NCBI RefSeq assembly: GCF_003385115.1
Contig: NZ_QUNI01000010.1
Location: forward strand, 1 to 64,000
Source of the DNA: Flavobacterium aquicola
GTDB taxonomy: Bacteria > Bacteroidota > Bacteroidia > Flavobacteriales > Flavobacteriaceae
Direction: 5' to 3'
DNA length: 64,000 nt
Below are positions 56,284 through 64,000 of the stretch, one piece after another. The notes beneath the pieces were generated by a model. That model was not told the origin of the DNA. It did not search any database and was given only the letters and a program-made list of their open reading frames with translations. Both the position numbers and the translations under genes were made by a program. Position 1 is the first letter of the stretch; each line of letters opens with the position of its first letter.

Positions 56284-56428
56284 AACGCCTGCCAAAAGCC
56301 ACTACAACGCATTTTGGCAATTAGCTTAATGGAAAGATAGTTTTGTATTTGAATGATTTGGCTAATCCGAAGAATGGGTTTAATTTAGTCCCAAACCCGC
56401 TGTAGAAACAGAACGTTGTGTGATATAT
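56284..56428 (+). repeat. Attachment-site-like repeat R1
   Basis: About 145 bases starting at the TPR gene stop codon. The left end AAAACGCCTGCC...CACTACAACGCATTT and the right end ...CCGCTGTAGAAACAGAACGTTGTGTG are imperfect inverses: AACG/CGTT, CTG/CAG, CTACARCG/CGCTGTAG. A core GTTGTGT (56415-56421) is exactly inverted by ACACAAC at the left end of R2. The body TTTTGTATTTGAATGATTTG is shared with R2. Size and layout resemble attC sites of integron cassettes. Confidence 0.65.
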
Positions 56429-56460
56429 AACCAAAGAGACACTAAAAAAACATCTAGAAA

Positions 56461-56997
56461 ATGAAGATTACAAAACATCTCTTTTTTATAATAACATTGA
56501 TACATCTATTAAGTTGTAACAATAATAAAAATATTGAAGTGACTAAAAATGAATCCAAACAAATAAAACAGACTCCTAAAAGTCTAGTCAAAAAAGAAGT
56601 TCTTAAACTTAGCGAAACAAACGAAAAATTATCAGGGCGATATTATGTGGAAAAATTTACATTTTTTGCAAAACAAGGATTTGATTTGACTAAAGTAAAG
56701 CCAATAAATGATTTCATTTTATATGAACTCAATTTTAAAAAAAATGGAAAAATTGAGTTTAAAGACTTAACTGAACGTTATGACTGTGGAAATGGAGTTA
56801 TAAATTTAAAGAATTCAAAATTTTCTTCAAAAAACAATAATGAATATCTCATCGAATTTAATGGTGAATATGCATCAGAACAAAGATTCAAAGTTAAAGC
56901 TATATATCAATTGACCAAAATTGAAAAAGGTGGATATTTCTTGTATTTAAAAAAAGTAATCGAAGATAAGAGAGAACCGATATACGGTGATCAATAA
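56461..56997 (+). CDS. Unrecognised lipoprotein (second putative cassette gene)
   Basis: A 178-residue protein with a lipoprotein signal (IHLLSC, cysteine 19). The mature part is charged and beta-rich, with GRYYVEKFTFFAKQGFDL near 60-77, DLTERYDCGNGVIN and a late YFLYLKKV. No family is recognised; the layout is like many lipocalin-sized exported proteins of Bacteroidota. It lies between repeats R1 and R2 and fills most of the 754-base unit bounded by their core sites. Confidence 0.65.
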   Translation: MKITKHLFFIITLIHLLSCNNNKNIEVTKNESKQIKQTPKSLVKKEVLKLSETNEKLSGRYYVEKFTFFAKQGFDLTKVKPINDFILYELNFKKNGKIEFKDLTERYDCGNGVINLKNSKFSSKNNNEYLIEFNGEYASEQRFKVKAIYQLTKIEKGGYFLYLKKVIEDKREPIYGDQ

Positions 56998-57014
56998 ACA
57001 TTTCGCATTAAATA

Positions 57015-57180
57015 TACATAACACAACAGCCACTACAACGGATTGGGCAATTGGCTTAATGGAAAAATGGTTTTGTATTTGAATGATTTGCTTCTCCTGT
57101 TCGCTATCGCTCGGGTGGCAAATCCGAAGAATAGGCTTAATTTAGTAAAACTCAATGATTTTAAGAAAGTTATGCGATAT
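57015..57180 (+). repeat. Attachment-site-like repeat R2
   Basis: It begins ACACAACAGCC (57021) and has CACTACAACGGATT then GGGCAATTGGCTTAATGG, and ends in AAAGTTATGCG (core GTTATGC at 57169-57175). It shares most of its length with R1 but has a 26-base G+C-rich insertion (CTTCTCCTGTTCGCTATCGC and beyond) before AATCCGAAGAATAGG. The ends are imperfect inverses of each other. Confidence 0.65.
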
Positions 57181-57212
57181 TTAAAGAAGTGCAAAAACAT
57201 AAAAATGTAATA

Positions 57213-57824
57213 ATGAAAGAAGTAATTCCAAAAACCATTATCTGTTTCGTTGCTTTTTTATTTTGCTCTTGTGAAAATCTAAACACACAAATTGAACAAT
57301 ATCCAAAAAAAAATGTGTTTGAAAGAGTTGCTACTTTTTCGATAGATTGGTCGGCAAACTTAAAAACTAAAAACTTATATTATACCAACGCAAGTATAAT
57401 GCTAAATGACACTTTTTCGACTAAGCAATCAATCTGCTTGCGAAAAAATAAGTTTATAGCTAAATCCGTTAGTCCAAAATCAGAAGATTTTGTTTTATTT
57501 GATTTGGATTCTAAGATAAATGAAAATAAAAATATTGAAATTAATTATTTGAATTCAAAAAAGAATTTTAATTGTATTCTTCAGGACAAAATTATCACTA
57601 AGGAAAAACTCGAAGTATATATTTTTAGAATTAAAGATTGGGGAAGATATCCCGAAAGTTTAATTTTAGATTTAATTGTTTTAGTAACTAAAAAATATGG
57701 AGTAATTGGTTCATATTACACAGACAATAATTTAGAAGCAGAAAAAATAATGATTGCACCTGCGGGAGATTTATTAAATGAATATATAGATTATTCAAAA
57801 GTTCAAATAATGACTTTAAAATAA
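57213..57824 (+). CDS. Unrecognised lipoprotein (third putative cassette gene)
   Basis: A 203-residue protein with a lipobox cysteine in LFCSC near residue 18. The body shows alternating charged and aromatic strands (VFERVATFSIDWSANLKT, LEVYIFRIKDWGRYPESL) with no recognised family. It lies between R2 and R3 in the same direction as the other two lipoprotein genes. The start at 57213 directly precedes the signal peptide; an in-frame start upstream only adds eight residues. Confidence 0.65.
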   Translation: MKEVIPKTIICFVAFLFCSCENLNTQIEQYPKKNVFERVATFSIDWSANLKTKNLYYTNASIMLNDTFSTKQSICLRKNKFIAKSVSPKSEDFVLFDLDSKINENKNIEINYLNSKKNFNCILQDKIITKEKLEVYIFRIKDWGRYPESLILDLIVLVTKKYGVIGSYYTDNNLEAEKIMIAPAGDLLNEYIDYSKVQIMTLK

Positions 57825-57827
57825 ACA

Positions 57828-57890
57828 TCACATAACAGCTACAACGGATTTGGGCAATTGGCTTAATGTAAAAAAAAGTTTCGTATTTAG
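57828..57890 (+). repeat. Attachment-site-like repeat R3, truncated
   Basis: It starts ACATAACAGC (57830) and continues CTACAACGGATTTGGGCAATTGGCTTAATG, nearly identical to R2. The match then fades after ~60 bases, just before the end of the convergent lpxB gene. The right half with the core site is missing, so the array probably ends here. Confidence 0.65.
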
Positions 57891-57927
57891 GCGCTTCTAT
57901 GACTGGCTAGGAACAATGAAATTTAAA

Positions 57928-59040
57928 TTATTTTACAGCATCAACTATTAAATGTGCTGTTTTTTTGCTGGCGCCTATTCCTCCCAGTTTTTCTTCGAGC
58001 AGATCATAGTTTTCAAGCAGTATTTTGCGGTAATTGGGTTCAAGGATTTTGGTTAGTTCTTCGCGGATGCGTTTGGTGGAGCAATCGTCCTGAATTAATT
58101 CGGTAACCACTTCTCTGTCCATGATTAGGTTAACGAGCGAAATATATTTTAGCGTGATAATTCGTTTGGCTATTTGGTAGGAAGCCCAGCTGCCTTTATA
58201 ACATACCACTTCGGGAACTTTGAAAAGTGCTGTTTCGAGAGTTGCTGTTCCAGAAGTAACTAAAGCTGCCGTAGAATTTCGCAGCAATGCATATGTTTTG
58301 TTAGAAATAAATTTTATGTTTTCACTCGAAATAAATTGCTGGTAAAATGTAAAATCCTGACTTGGCGCTCCTGCAATTACAAATTGATAATCGGGAAAAT
58401 CACTAACAACGCTTAACATTACCGATAGCATTTTGCTTATTTCCTGTTTGCGGCTTCCAGGCAAAATGGCAATGATTGGTTTTTCGGATAATTGATTTTC
58501 GGTTCTAAAAGCATTTATATCTATGCTCGACTGATTATGTATGGCATCGATTAATGGGTGTCCCACAAAGGTGACAGGAAAATTATGTTTCACTTCATAG
58601 AAATCTTTTTCGAAAGGTAAAATCACATACATTTTATCAACATCATGTTTGATAGCTGTGATTCGGTTTTCTTTCCAAGCCCAGATTTGAGGCGAAATAT
58701 AGTAATGGTTTTTATATCCGGTTTGCTTAGCCCATTTGGCTATCCGCATATTAAAACCAGGATAATCAATATAAATAATTACATCGGGATTGAATTGCGC
58801 AATGTCTTTTTTGCAGATTGTAATGTTGCTCAAAATAGTCTTTAGATTAAAAACTACTTCAATGAAACCCATAAATGCCAAGTCACGGTAATGCTTAACG
58901 AGTGTACCGCCTACATTTTGCATCAGGTCTCCTCCCCAAAAACGGATATCGGCCTGTGGATCTTCTTCATAGATTGCTTTCATTAAATTAGAGCCGTGTA
59001 AATCTCCTGAAGCTTCTCCTGCAATAATATAGTATTTCAT
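57928..59040 (-). CDS. lpxB: Lipid-A-disaccharide synthase
   Basis: The 370-residue glycosyltransferase (family GT19) joins lipid X and UDP-diacylglucosamine to the lipid A disaccharide. It starts MKYYIIAGEASGDLHGSNL, the family signature. Further blocks are IYIDYPGFNMRIAKWAK, YYISPQIWAWKENR, PVTFVGHPLID, and AILPGSRKQEI near 200-210. The start at 59040 is chosen at the family's usual N-terminus. It follows surE and a small membrane protein gene in one minus-strand run. Confidence 0.95.
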   Translation of the reverse strand: MKYYIIAGEASGDLHGSNLMKAIYEEDPQADIRFWGGDLMQNVGGTLVKHYRDLAFMGFIEVVFNLKTILSNITICKKDIAQFNPDVIIYIDYPGFNMRIAKWAKQTGYKNHYYISPQIWAWKENRITAIKHDVDKMYVILPFEKDFYEVKHNFPVTFVGHPLIDAIHNQSSIDINAFRTENQLSEKPIIAILPGSRKQEISKMLSVMLSVVSDFPDYQFVIAGAPSQDFTFYQQFISSENIKFISNKTYALLRNSTAALVTSGTATLETALFKVPEVVCYKGSWASYQIAKRIITLKYISLVNLIMDREVVTELIQDDCSTKRIREELTKILEPNYRKILLENYDLLEEKLGGIGASKKTAHLIVDAVK

Positions 59041-59076
59041 TTTGTGAATTTTTTGGATGGACAAAGATAATATTTA

Positions 59077-59134
59077 GATTCTAAGACTCTAAGTCACTAA
59101 GATTTTTTTCTTAGAATCTCAGGATCTTAGAATT
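59077..59134. repeat. CTTAGAA-rich inverted repeats before lpxB
   Basis: TTCTAAGA (59079-59086) is inverted at 59125-59132, and further copies of the CTAAG/CTTAG word lie between (TCTAAGTCACTAAG, TTCTTAGAATCTCAGG). It can form several alternative hairpins in the 100-base gap before lpxB. It may be a partial terminator or a simple repeat typical of this phylum. Confidence 0.5.
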
Positions 59135-59140
59135 TTTTAA

Positions 59141-59413
59141 TTACAGAAATAAGGTAGTAATGGTCAACGCAATAACTGCCAGAACGACACCTCTGGCCAT
59201 TAATTCCTTATTCATTTTTAGTAAAACTCCAAAAACGATTAAATCGAGTATAGAACCAAGAGTGACAATTTTTCCGAGGTTGCCTTCGTTTTTCATCAGC
59301 TGTAATCCAATTATAAAATCGTTGTCAGTCACTAATGTAATGTAGAGAAACATTCCTAAAATAGAAGCGATGATTCCAATTATAAATCCGATGAGTAAGT
59401 CTGTTTTATTCAT
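59141..59413 (-). CDS. Small four-helix membrane protein
   Basis: A 90-residue protein from the ATG at 59413 with three or four hydrophobic helices: LIGFIIGIIASILGMFLYI, then LGSILDLIVFGVLL, then GVVLAVIALTITTLFL. Similar small proteins lie between surE and lpxB in flavobacteria, but the function is unknown to me. An upstream ATG at 59491 would add 26 hydrophilic residues and start one base past the surE stop codon; the later start fits a membrane protein better. Confidence 0.75.
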   Translation of the reverse strand: MNKTDLLIGFIIGIIASILGMFLYITLVTDNDFIIGLQLMKNEGNLGKIVTLGSILDLIVFGVLLKMNKELMARGVVLAVIALTITTLFL

Positions 59414-59491
59414 GTTGAGATAGTATTTGTTTTTGTAGTCTAACAACAAGTAATTGAAATTTCTTGAGAGCTGTTTGTGTTTTAGACTCAT

Positions 59492-60274
59492 TTAGATTTC
59501 GTTCCATTTCCATGTATTAAGCTGCTGCATAGTATGATGCGCTGTCAAATCAAACTGTACGGGAACTACCGATATATAACCGTTTTCTAAGGCCCATTCA
59601 TCGGTATCTTCGCCTTTGTCCTCGTTTATAAAATCTCCTGCAAGCCAATAATAATCTTTACCTTGAGGTGTCTGCCTTTTATCAAATTTTTGGTCATATT
59701 TTGCATTCGCCTGACGGCAGATTTTAATTCCTTTAATTTCTTTCTCTTTTAATTTTGGAAAGTTTACATTCAGGACAACTCCTTTTGGCAGGTTGTTTTT
59801 TAAAACTTCAAGAGCAATATTTTTGACGTAAGATTTAATTTGGGTAAAATCAGCATTCCAGTCAAAATCCAGCAATGAGAATCCGATACCCTGAATTCCT
59901 TCAATGCCAGCTTCCAAAGCGGCACTCATAGTTCCGGAATAGATTACATTTATAGAGGAATTTGTACCGTGATTAATGCCGGAAACACATAAATCTGGTT
60001 TTTGTTTAAGAATTTCGTTTACTGCTATTTTGACACAGTCTACTGGTGTGCCAGAACAGCTGTATTCTGTGACAGCATCCGAATCTTTAGATATTTTATT
60101 GAGATATAATGTGTTGTTAATAGTAATTGCATGCCCCATTGCGCTTTGTGGTTTGTCTGGTGCAACAACAATGACTTCTCCGATTTCGGCCATTATCTCT
60201 ATTAAAGTTCGGATTCCCGGTGCCGATACGCCATCGTCATTTGTAACAAGTATTAAAGGCTTTTTAGTTTTCAT
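59492..60274 (-). CDS. surE: 5'/3'-nucleotidase SurE
   Basis: The 260-residue enzyme removes phosphate from nucleoside monophosphates. Metal-site residues are visible in LVTNDDGVSAPGI (N12, D13, D14), the serine in PDKPQSAMGHAITI and the asparagine in SGINHGTNSS. SGTPVDCVKIA and IYSGTMSAALEAG are also family blocks. Length is normal. It is first in the surE - small membrane protein - lpxB run. Confidence 0.95.
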   Translation of the reverse strand: MKTKKPLILVTNDDGVSAPGIRTLIEIMAEIGEVIVVAPDKPQSAMGHAITINNTLYLNKISKDSDAVTEYSCSGTPVDCVKIAVNEILKQKPDLCVSGINHGTNSSINVIYSGTMSAALEAGIEGIQGIGFSLLDFDWNADFTQIKSYVKNIALEVLKNNLPKGVVLNVNFPKLKEKEIKGIKICRQANAKYDQKFDKRQTPQGKDYYWLAGDFINEDKGEDTDEWALENGYISVVPVQFDLTAHHTMQQLNTWKWNEI

Positions 60275-60326
60275 CAGAAATTTATGTTTTAAAAGGCCAA
60301 TTTTATAAAAAAATTGTGTTCAGGAA

Positions 60327-60334
60327 CAAATGTA
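60327..60334 (-). promoter_or_regulatory. Promoter -7 box for surE
   Basis: On the minus strand TACATTTG, a perfect -7 consensus, lies 52 bases before the start codon at 60274. Confidence 0.55.
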
Positions 60335-60413
60335 GTAACACAAAATCTTATATTGCGAACAAATAAAATATATTTTTGAACCTGTTTTTAGTAAAGGACA
60401 AAAATCTATTTTA

Positions 60414-60421
60414 TACCTTTA
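60414..60421 (+). promoter_or_regulatory. Promoter -7 box for the first Prc-type protease gene
   Basis: TACCTTTA within TTTTATACCTTTAACAAAA. The same block (TTTTATATCTTTAACAAAA) precedes the second copy of the gene, which supports its role. Confidence 0.6.
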
Positions 60422-60488
60422 ACAAAAAATTATATAGCACTGTTGGGGGTTGGCATGGTTTTTAATGTAACTTAGTTTAAAAAAATTG

Positions 60489-62732
60489 ATGAATTCTATA
60501 GTAAGTTTTATGAAAAGAAATTATAAAATACTCATAGCTGTGGTATGCCTTTCCGCTACCTTATTTGCCTTTAATATTAACTCAAAAAAAGCGATTGATC
60601 CGGATAGGGATAAATTGCTGTTGGAATTGCTGACGTTTGTGATTGAGAAAGGACATTATAATCCAGCTGTTATTGATGATGATTTCTCAAAAGGAGTGTA
60701 CAAGGATTATATAGCAGCATTAGATCCGTCTAAGCGGTTTTTTCTGCAGTCGGATATTAATGAATTTTCTAAATTCGAATTGGAAATTGATGATCAATTG
60801 ATTAATAAAGACTTGACCTTCTTCAATCTTACTTATGATCGTTTGATGCTTCGTATGGATGAAAGTAAGAAAATATTTAAAGATATTTTAAGTAAGCCAT
60901 TTGATTACAGTATTGATGAGAGTTTTAACGTAGATTATGATAAAGCTCCATATGCTAAAAACAGTACAGAATTAAAAGAAAGATGGAGAAAACAAATAAA
61001 GTTATCTACATTATCATCTTATACAGATAAGCAAAAAATTGAAATAGATAAAAAGGGTGGGAAGGAAGTAGCTTTTACTGCAAATTTGACTATTGCAGAA
61101 AAGCAAAAACTAGAAGAAGAGAGAAAACTAAAGAATTCTAATTATGTTCCCAAATCGGATGCTGTTCTAGAAGCGGAAACTAGAGAAAGCTCATTGAATT
61201 CCCTGAATGATTCTTTTGCATTTATGAGCGAATTGAAAAGAGATGATTGGTTTACATTGTATATTAATTCAATTATGTCTCGTTTTGATCCGCATACTAC
61301 TTATTTTGCTCCAGAAGAAAAAGAGCGATTTGATGTGAGTATGAGCGGTAAGCTTGAAGGTATCGGAGCCAGATTGCAAAAGAAAAATGACTATACAGAA
61401 ATTTCAGAATTAATCTCAGGCGGTCCTGCCTGGAGAGGAAAAAAACTGGAAGCAGGAGATTTAGTAATGAAAGTGGCGCAAGGCAACGGTGTTCCAGTTG
61501 ATGTTGTTGGCATGCGTCTGGATGATGTTGTTAAAAAAATTAAAGGGCCTAAAGGTTCTGAAGTTCGTTTGACAGTTAAAAAAGTAGATGGAACAATTCA
61601 GGTAATTTCTATAATAAGAGATATTGTAGAAATTGAAGAAACTTATGCTAAATCAAGTATAGTTGAAAAGAACGGTAATAAATACGGAGTGATTTATCTG
61701 CCTAAATTTTATATTGATTTTGAAAATAAAGATGGCAGAGATGCAGGAAAAGACATAGCGCTGGAAGTTGACCGTTTGAAAAAAGCAGGCGTAAATGGTA
61801 TTGTTCTGGATGTGCGTGATGATGGCGGAGGTTCATTATCTACTGTTGTTGATATTGCTGGTTTATTTATTGAGCAAGGTCCAATAGTACAGGTAAAATC
61901 GGCAGGAAAGAAAAAAGAGATTTTGTATGATACTGATAAAAAAATTGAATGGGATGGACCTTTGGTAATAATGGTAAATGAGTTTTCGGCTTCAGCTTCA
62001 GAAATTCTGGCTGCTGCTATCCAGGATTATAAAAGAGGAATCATTATTGGAAGTAAACAGACTTATGGGAAAGGAACTGTTCAAAATGTAATTGATTTGA
62101 ACCAATTTGTACGCAACAGTTCTGCAGGAGATTTAGGAGCATTGAAAACAACCACTCAAAAATTTTACAGAATAAACGGCGGTTCTACTCAGCTGGAAGG
62201 AGTAAGCAGCGATGTAGTAATGCCAGACCGCTATGCTTATTTAAAAATGGGAGAACGTGATGAAGAGAATGCGATGAAGTGGGATAAAATCGATCCAGCT
62301 CCATATACAGTTTGGAATAAAAATTCAAAATTTGATCAGGCTATTGCAAATAGCAGACACAGAATTGCAAATAACGTTCAATTTCAGCTGATTGAAGAGA
62401 ATGCTAAATGGATTGACAGCAGAAGTAATGAGAATACTTACAGCTTGAATGCAGATAAATTTAAAATTGCTCAAAATCAAATTGAAGAAGCTGCAAAAAA
62501 GTTTAAACCAATTGTGGATTTTCAAAACAGTTTAAAATTTAATTCTTTGCCATACGAATTAGAAGAGTTTGGTAAAGATCCAGTTCTAAAAGAAAAAAGA
62601 GATAGATGGCATGAAAGTTTATCTAAAGATATTTATGTTGAGGAAGCTTTAAATGTACTTGATGATCTGCAGGACAAATCAATTGTGAAAAGTACCATTC
62701 CTGGAGATAAAAAAAAGTTAGTTAAATCATAA
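60489..62732 (+). CDS. Carboxy-terminal processing protease (Prc/Tsp family), copy 1
   Basis: The 747-residue S41 protease has an N-terminal membrane anchor or signal (about 10-28), a helical N-terminal domain (about 40-260) with DPSKRFFLQSDI, a PDZ domain (about 275-365, GIGARLQKKNDYTEIS, GPAWRGKKLEAGDLVM), and the S41 domain (about 390-580). The catalytic serine lies in SASASE (500-505) and the lysine is K528 in YGKGT. A C-terminal domain follows. It cleaves proteins in the periplasm from their C-termini. A second copy follows downstream. Confidence 0.93.
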   Translation: MNSIVSFMKRNYKILIAVVCLSATLFAFNINSKKAIDPDRDKLLLELLTFVIEKGHYNPAVIDDDFSKGVYKDYIAALDPSKRFFLQSDINEFSKFELEIDDQLINKDLTFFNLTYDRLMLRMDESKKIFKDILSKPFDYSIDESFNVDYDKAPYAKNSTELKERWRKQIKLSTLSSYTDKQKIEIDKKGGKEVAFTANLTIAEKQKLEEERKLKNSNYVPKSDAVLEAETRESSLNSLNDSFAFMSELKRDDWFTLYINSIMSRFDPHTTYFAPEEKERFDVSMSGKLEGIGARLQKKNDYTEISELISGGPAWRGKKLEAGDLVMKVAQGNGVPVDVVGMRLDDVVKKIKGPKGSEVRLTVKKVDGTIQVISIIRDIVEIEETYAKSSIVEKNGNKYGVIYLPKFYIDFENKDGRDAGKDIALEVDRLKKAGVNGIVLDVRDDGGGSLSTVVDIAGLFIEQGPIVQVKSAGKKKEILYDTDKKIEWDGPLVIMVNEFSASASEILAAAIQDYKRGIIIGSKQTYGKGTVQNVIDLNQFVRNSSAGDLGALKTTTQKFYRINGGSTQLEGVSSDVVMPDRYAYLKMGERDEENAMKWDKIDPAPYTVWNKNSKFDQAIANSRHRIANNVQFQLIEENAKWIDSRSNENTYSLNADKFKIAQNQIEEAAKKFKPIVDFQNSLKFNSLPYELEEFGKDPVLKEKRDRWHESLSKDIYVEEALNVLDDLQDKSIVKSTIPGDKKKLVKS

Positions 62733-62754
62733 AATTTTTTTCAAAAATTATAAA

Positions 62755-62788
62755 AAAACGCTTCAATTGGTTGAAGCGTTTTTTTATG
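62755..62788 (+). terminator. Terminator between the two protease genes
   Basis: AAACGCTTCAA pairs with TTGAAGCGTTT around TTGG, followed by seven T. Each protease gene therefore appears to be its own transcription unit. Confidence 0.92.
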
Positions 62789-62872
62789 ATATGTGTAATA
62801 TATGGAGACTCATGATTCAAAAGTTGTTTTCGGCTCATTCATGTTCCAATATTTTATAAACAGACGGTTTTA

Positions 62873-62880
62873 TATCTTTA
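62873..62880 (+). promoter_or_regulatory. Promoter -7 box for the second protease gene
   Basis: TATCTTTA lies 54 bases before the ATG at 62934, in a block almost identical to the one before copy 1. Confidence 0.65.
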
Positions 62881-62933
62881 ACAAAATAGCTTTCATAAAT
62901 GATTTTGATTTTAATGTAATTTAAATATATTTG

Positions 62934-64000
62934 ATGAATTCTATCATTAGAACATTTATGAAAAAAAAATACTTAAGACTTGTAGTAATAGTAAGCCTTT
63001 CGGCTTTTTTACTTGGGTTTACTACTGCCTCAAAAAGACCGATTGATCCAGAAAAAGATAAATTATTACTCGAATTATTGACGTTTGTCATTGAGAAAGG
63101 ACACTACAATCCTGCCGTTATTGATGATAATTTTTCAAAAGGCGTATACAAAGATTATATTGCTGCTTTAGATCCGTCAAAACGATTTTTCCTGCAGTCG
63201 GATATTAATGAATTTTCTAAATTTGAATTAGAACTTGACAATCAGCTGAATGAAAAAGATTTAACCTTTTTTAATCTTACGTATGATCGACTAATACTTC
63301 GCGTCAATGAAAGCAAAAAATTGTTTAAAGACATTTTAAGCAAGCGATTTGATTATACTATGGACGAGAGTTTTAATATCGATTTCGATAAAACGCCCTA
63401 TGCTAAAAACAGCAGAGAATTAAGAGATAAATGGAGAAAACAGATTAAATTATCTACTCTTTCGTCTTATACAGACAAGAAAAAAATGGAAGAGGATAAG
63501 AAATTAAAGGACCCAGCATATGTAATGAAGACGGATGCTGTACTTGAGACAGAAACAAGAGAAAGTTCTTTGAATTCGCTGAATGAATCTTTCGGATTTA
63601 TGAGCGAATTGAAAAGAGACGATTGGTTTACATTATACATCAATTCTCTTATGTCTCAATTTGATCCGCATACTTCTTATTTTGCACCCGATGAAAAAGA
63701 GCGTTTTGATGTAGGGATAAGCGGTAAGCTGCAGGGGATTGGTGCTTTATTGCTAAAGAAGAATGACTACATTGAGATTTCAGAACTAATTTCAGGAGGA
63801 CCTGCATGGAGAGGAAAGCAGTTAGCAAAAGGAGATTTAGTTATGAAAGTAGCGCAGGGAAATGGTGTTCCAGTTGATGTTGTAGGAATGCGATTGAAAG
63901 ATGTAGTGAAAAAAGTAAAGGGACCAAAGGGTTCGGAGGTTCGTCTTACTGTTAAAAAGACGGATGGTACAATTCAGGTAATTTCTATAATAAGGGATAT
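62934..64000 (+). CDS. Carboxy-terminal processing protease (Prc/Tsp family), copy 2, cut by window end
   Basis: The reading frame is open from the ATG at 62934 to the window edge (355 codons). It is closely similar to copy 1 from the first codons (MNSI) to the PDZ domain. It has a shorter linker before the second helical block (~20 residues missing relative to copy 1) and a changed PDZ stretch, GALLLKKND in place of GARLQKKND. The S41 catalytic part lies outside the window, so whether this copy is active cannot be judged. Confidence 0.93.
   Translation, partial: MNSIIRTFMKKKYLRLVVIVSLSAFLLGFTTASKRPIDPEKDKLLLELLTFVIEKGHYNPAVIDDNFSKGVYKDYIAALDPSKRFFLQSDINEFSKFELELDNQLNEKDLTFFNLTYDRLILRVNESKKLFKDILSKRFDYTMDESFNIDFDKTPYAKNSRELRDKWRKQIKLSTLSSYTDKKKMEEDKKLKDPAYVMKTDAVLETETRESSLNSLNESFGFMSELKRDDWFTLYINSLMSQFDPHTSYFAPDEKERFDVGISGKLQGIGALLLKKNDYIEISELISGGPAWRGKQLAKGDLVMKVAQGNGVPVDVVGMRLKDVVKKVKGPKGSEVRLTVKKTDGTIQVISIIRD

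Overview
The window is chromosomal DNA of a Bacteroidota bacterium, almost certainly a Flavobacterium or close relative. Signs of this are the low G+C content, SusC/SusD/SusE genes, a T9SS-type C-terminal sorting tail, a eukaryote-like mevalonate pathway, almost no Shine-Dalgarno sequences, and TAnnTTTG-type -7 promoter boxes. It starts in the 3' end of a 5S rRNA gene and ends inside a tail-specific protease gene. Region 1 (0.3-18.2 kb) is a maltodextrin/starch utilisation locus. A minus-strand block encodes SusC, SusD, SusE and a secreted GH13 amylase. A divergent plus-strand block encodes a LacI-type regulator, an MFS sugar transporter, beta-phosphoglucomutase, a GH65 maltose phosphorylase and a second GH13 enzyme. 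Together they would bind starch at the surface, import maltodextrins, trim them to maltose and split maltose by phosphorolysis to glucose plus glucose 6-phosphate. Region 2 (18.3-25.6 kb) holds a glycerophosphodiesterase, a BaiN-like flavoprotein, a TlpA-type thioredoxin with a surface-type neighbour, three tandem paralogues of an unknown exported protein, and TspO. Region 3 (25.7-33.1 kb) has mevalonate diphosphate decarboxylase, mevalonate kinase and a UbiA prenyltransferase. A small toxin-antitoxin module with a second, orphan antitoxin sits between the two mevalonate genes. An RluB-type pseudouridine synthase, an NTF2-like protein and a DUF885 lipoprotein follow. Region 4 (33.1-44.3 kb) carries a MASE1/PAS histidine kinase with a single-domain response regulator, tRNA-Phe, and a coaX - outer-membrane protein - lptC - small membrane protein - CNNM/CBS protein - PpiD-like foldase run. 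Region 5 (44.3-55.2 kb) has a GYDIA-type GHMP kinase and HMG-CoA reductase (more mevalonate pathway), a peptide-use set (S9 dipeptidyl peptidase and two POT transporters), a thioredoxin lipoprotein or periplasmic protein, and ComEC. Region 6 (55.2-57.9 kb) is the accessory part. It has a nine-unit 21-bp heptad-coding minisatellite, then three unrelated single lipoprotein genes, all in one orientation, each followed by a copy of an imperfectly palindromic ~60-165 bp repeat with attC-like ends. This looks like a small cassette array without a visible integrase and is the strongest candidate for something undescribed. Region 7 (57.9-64 kb) has lpxB, a small membrane protein, surE and two tandem copies of a Prc/Tsp-family protease, the second cut by the window edge. 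Several dispersed structured repeats (840-925, 13943-14015, 19069-19168, 29575-29690) sit in intergenic gaps.
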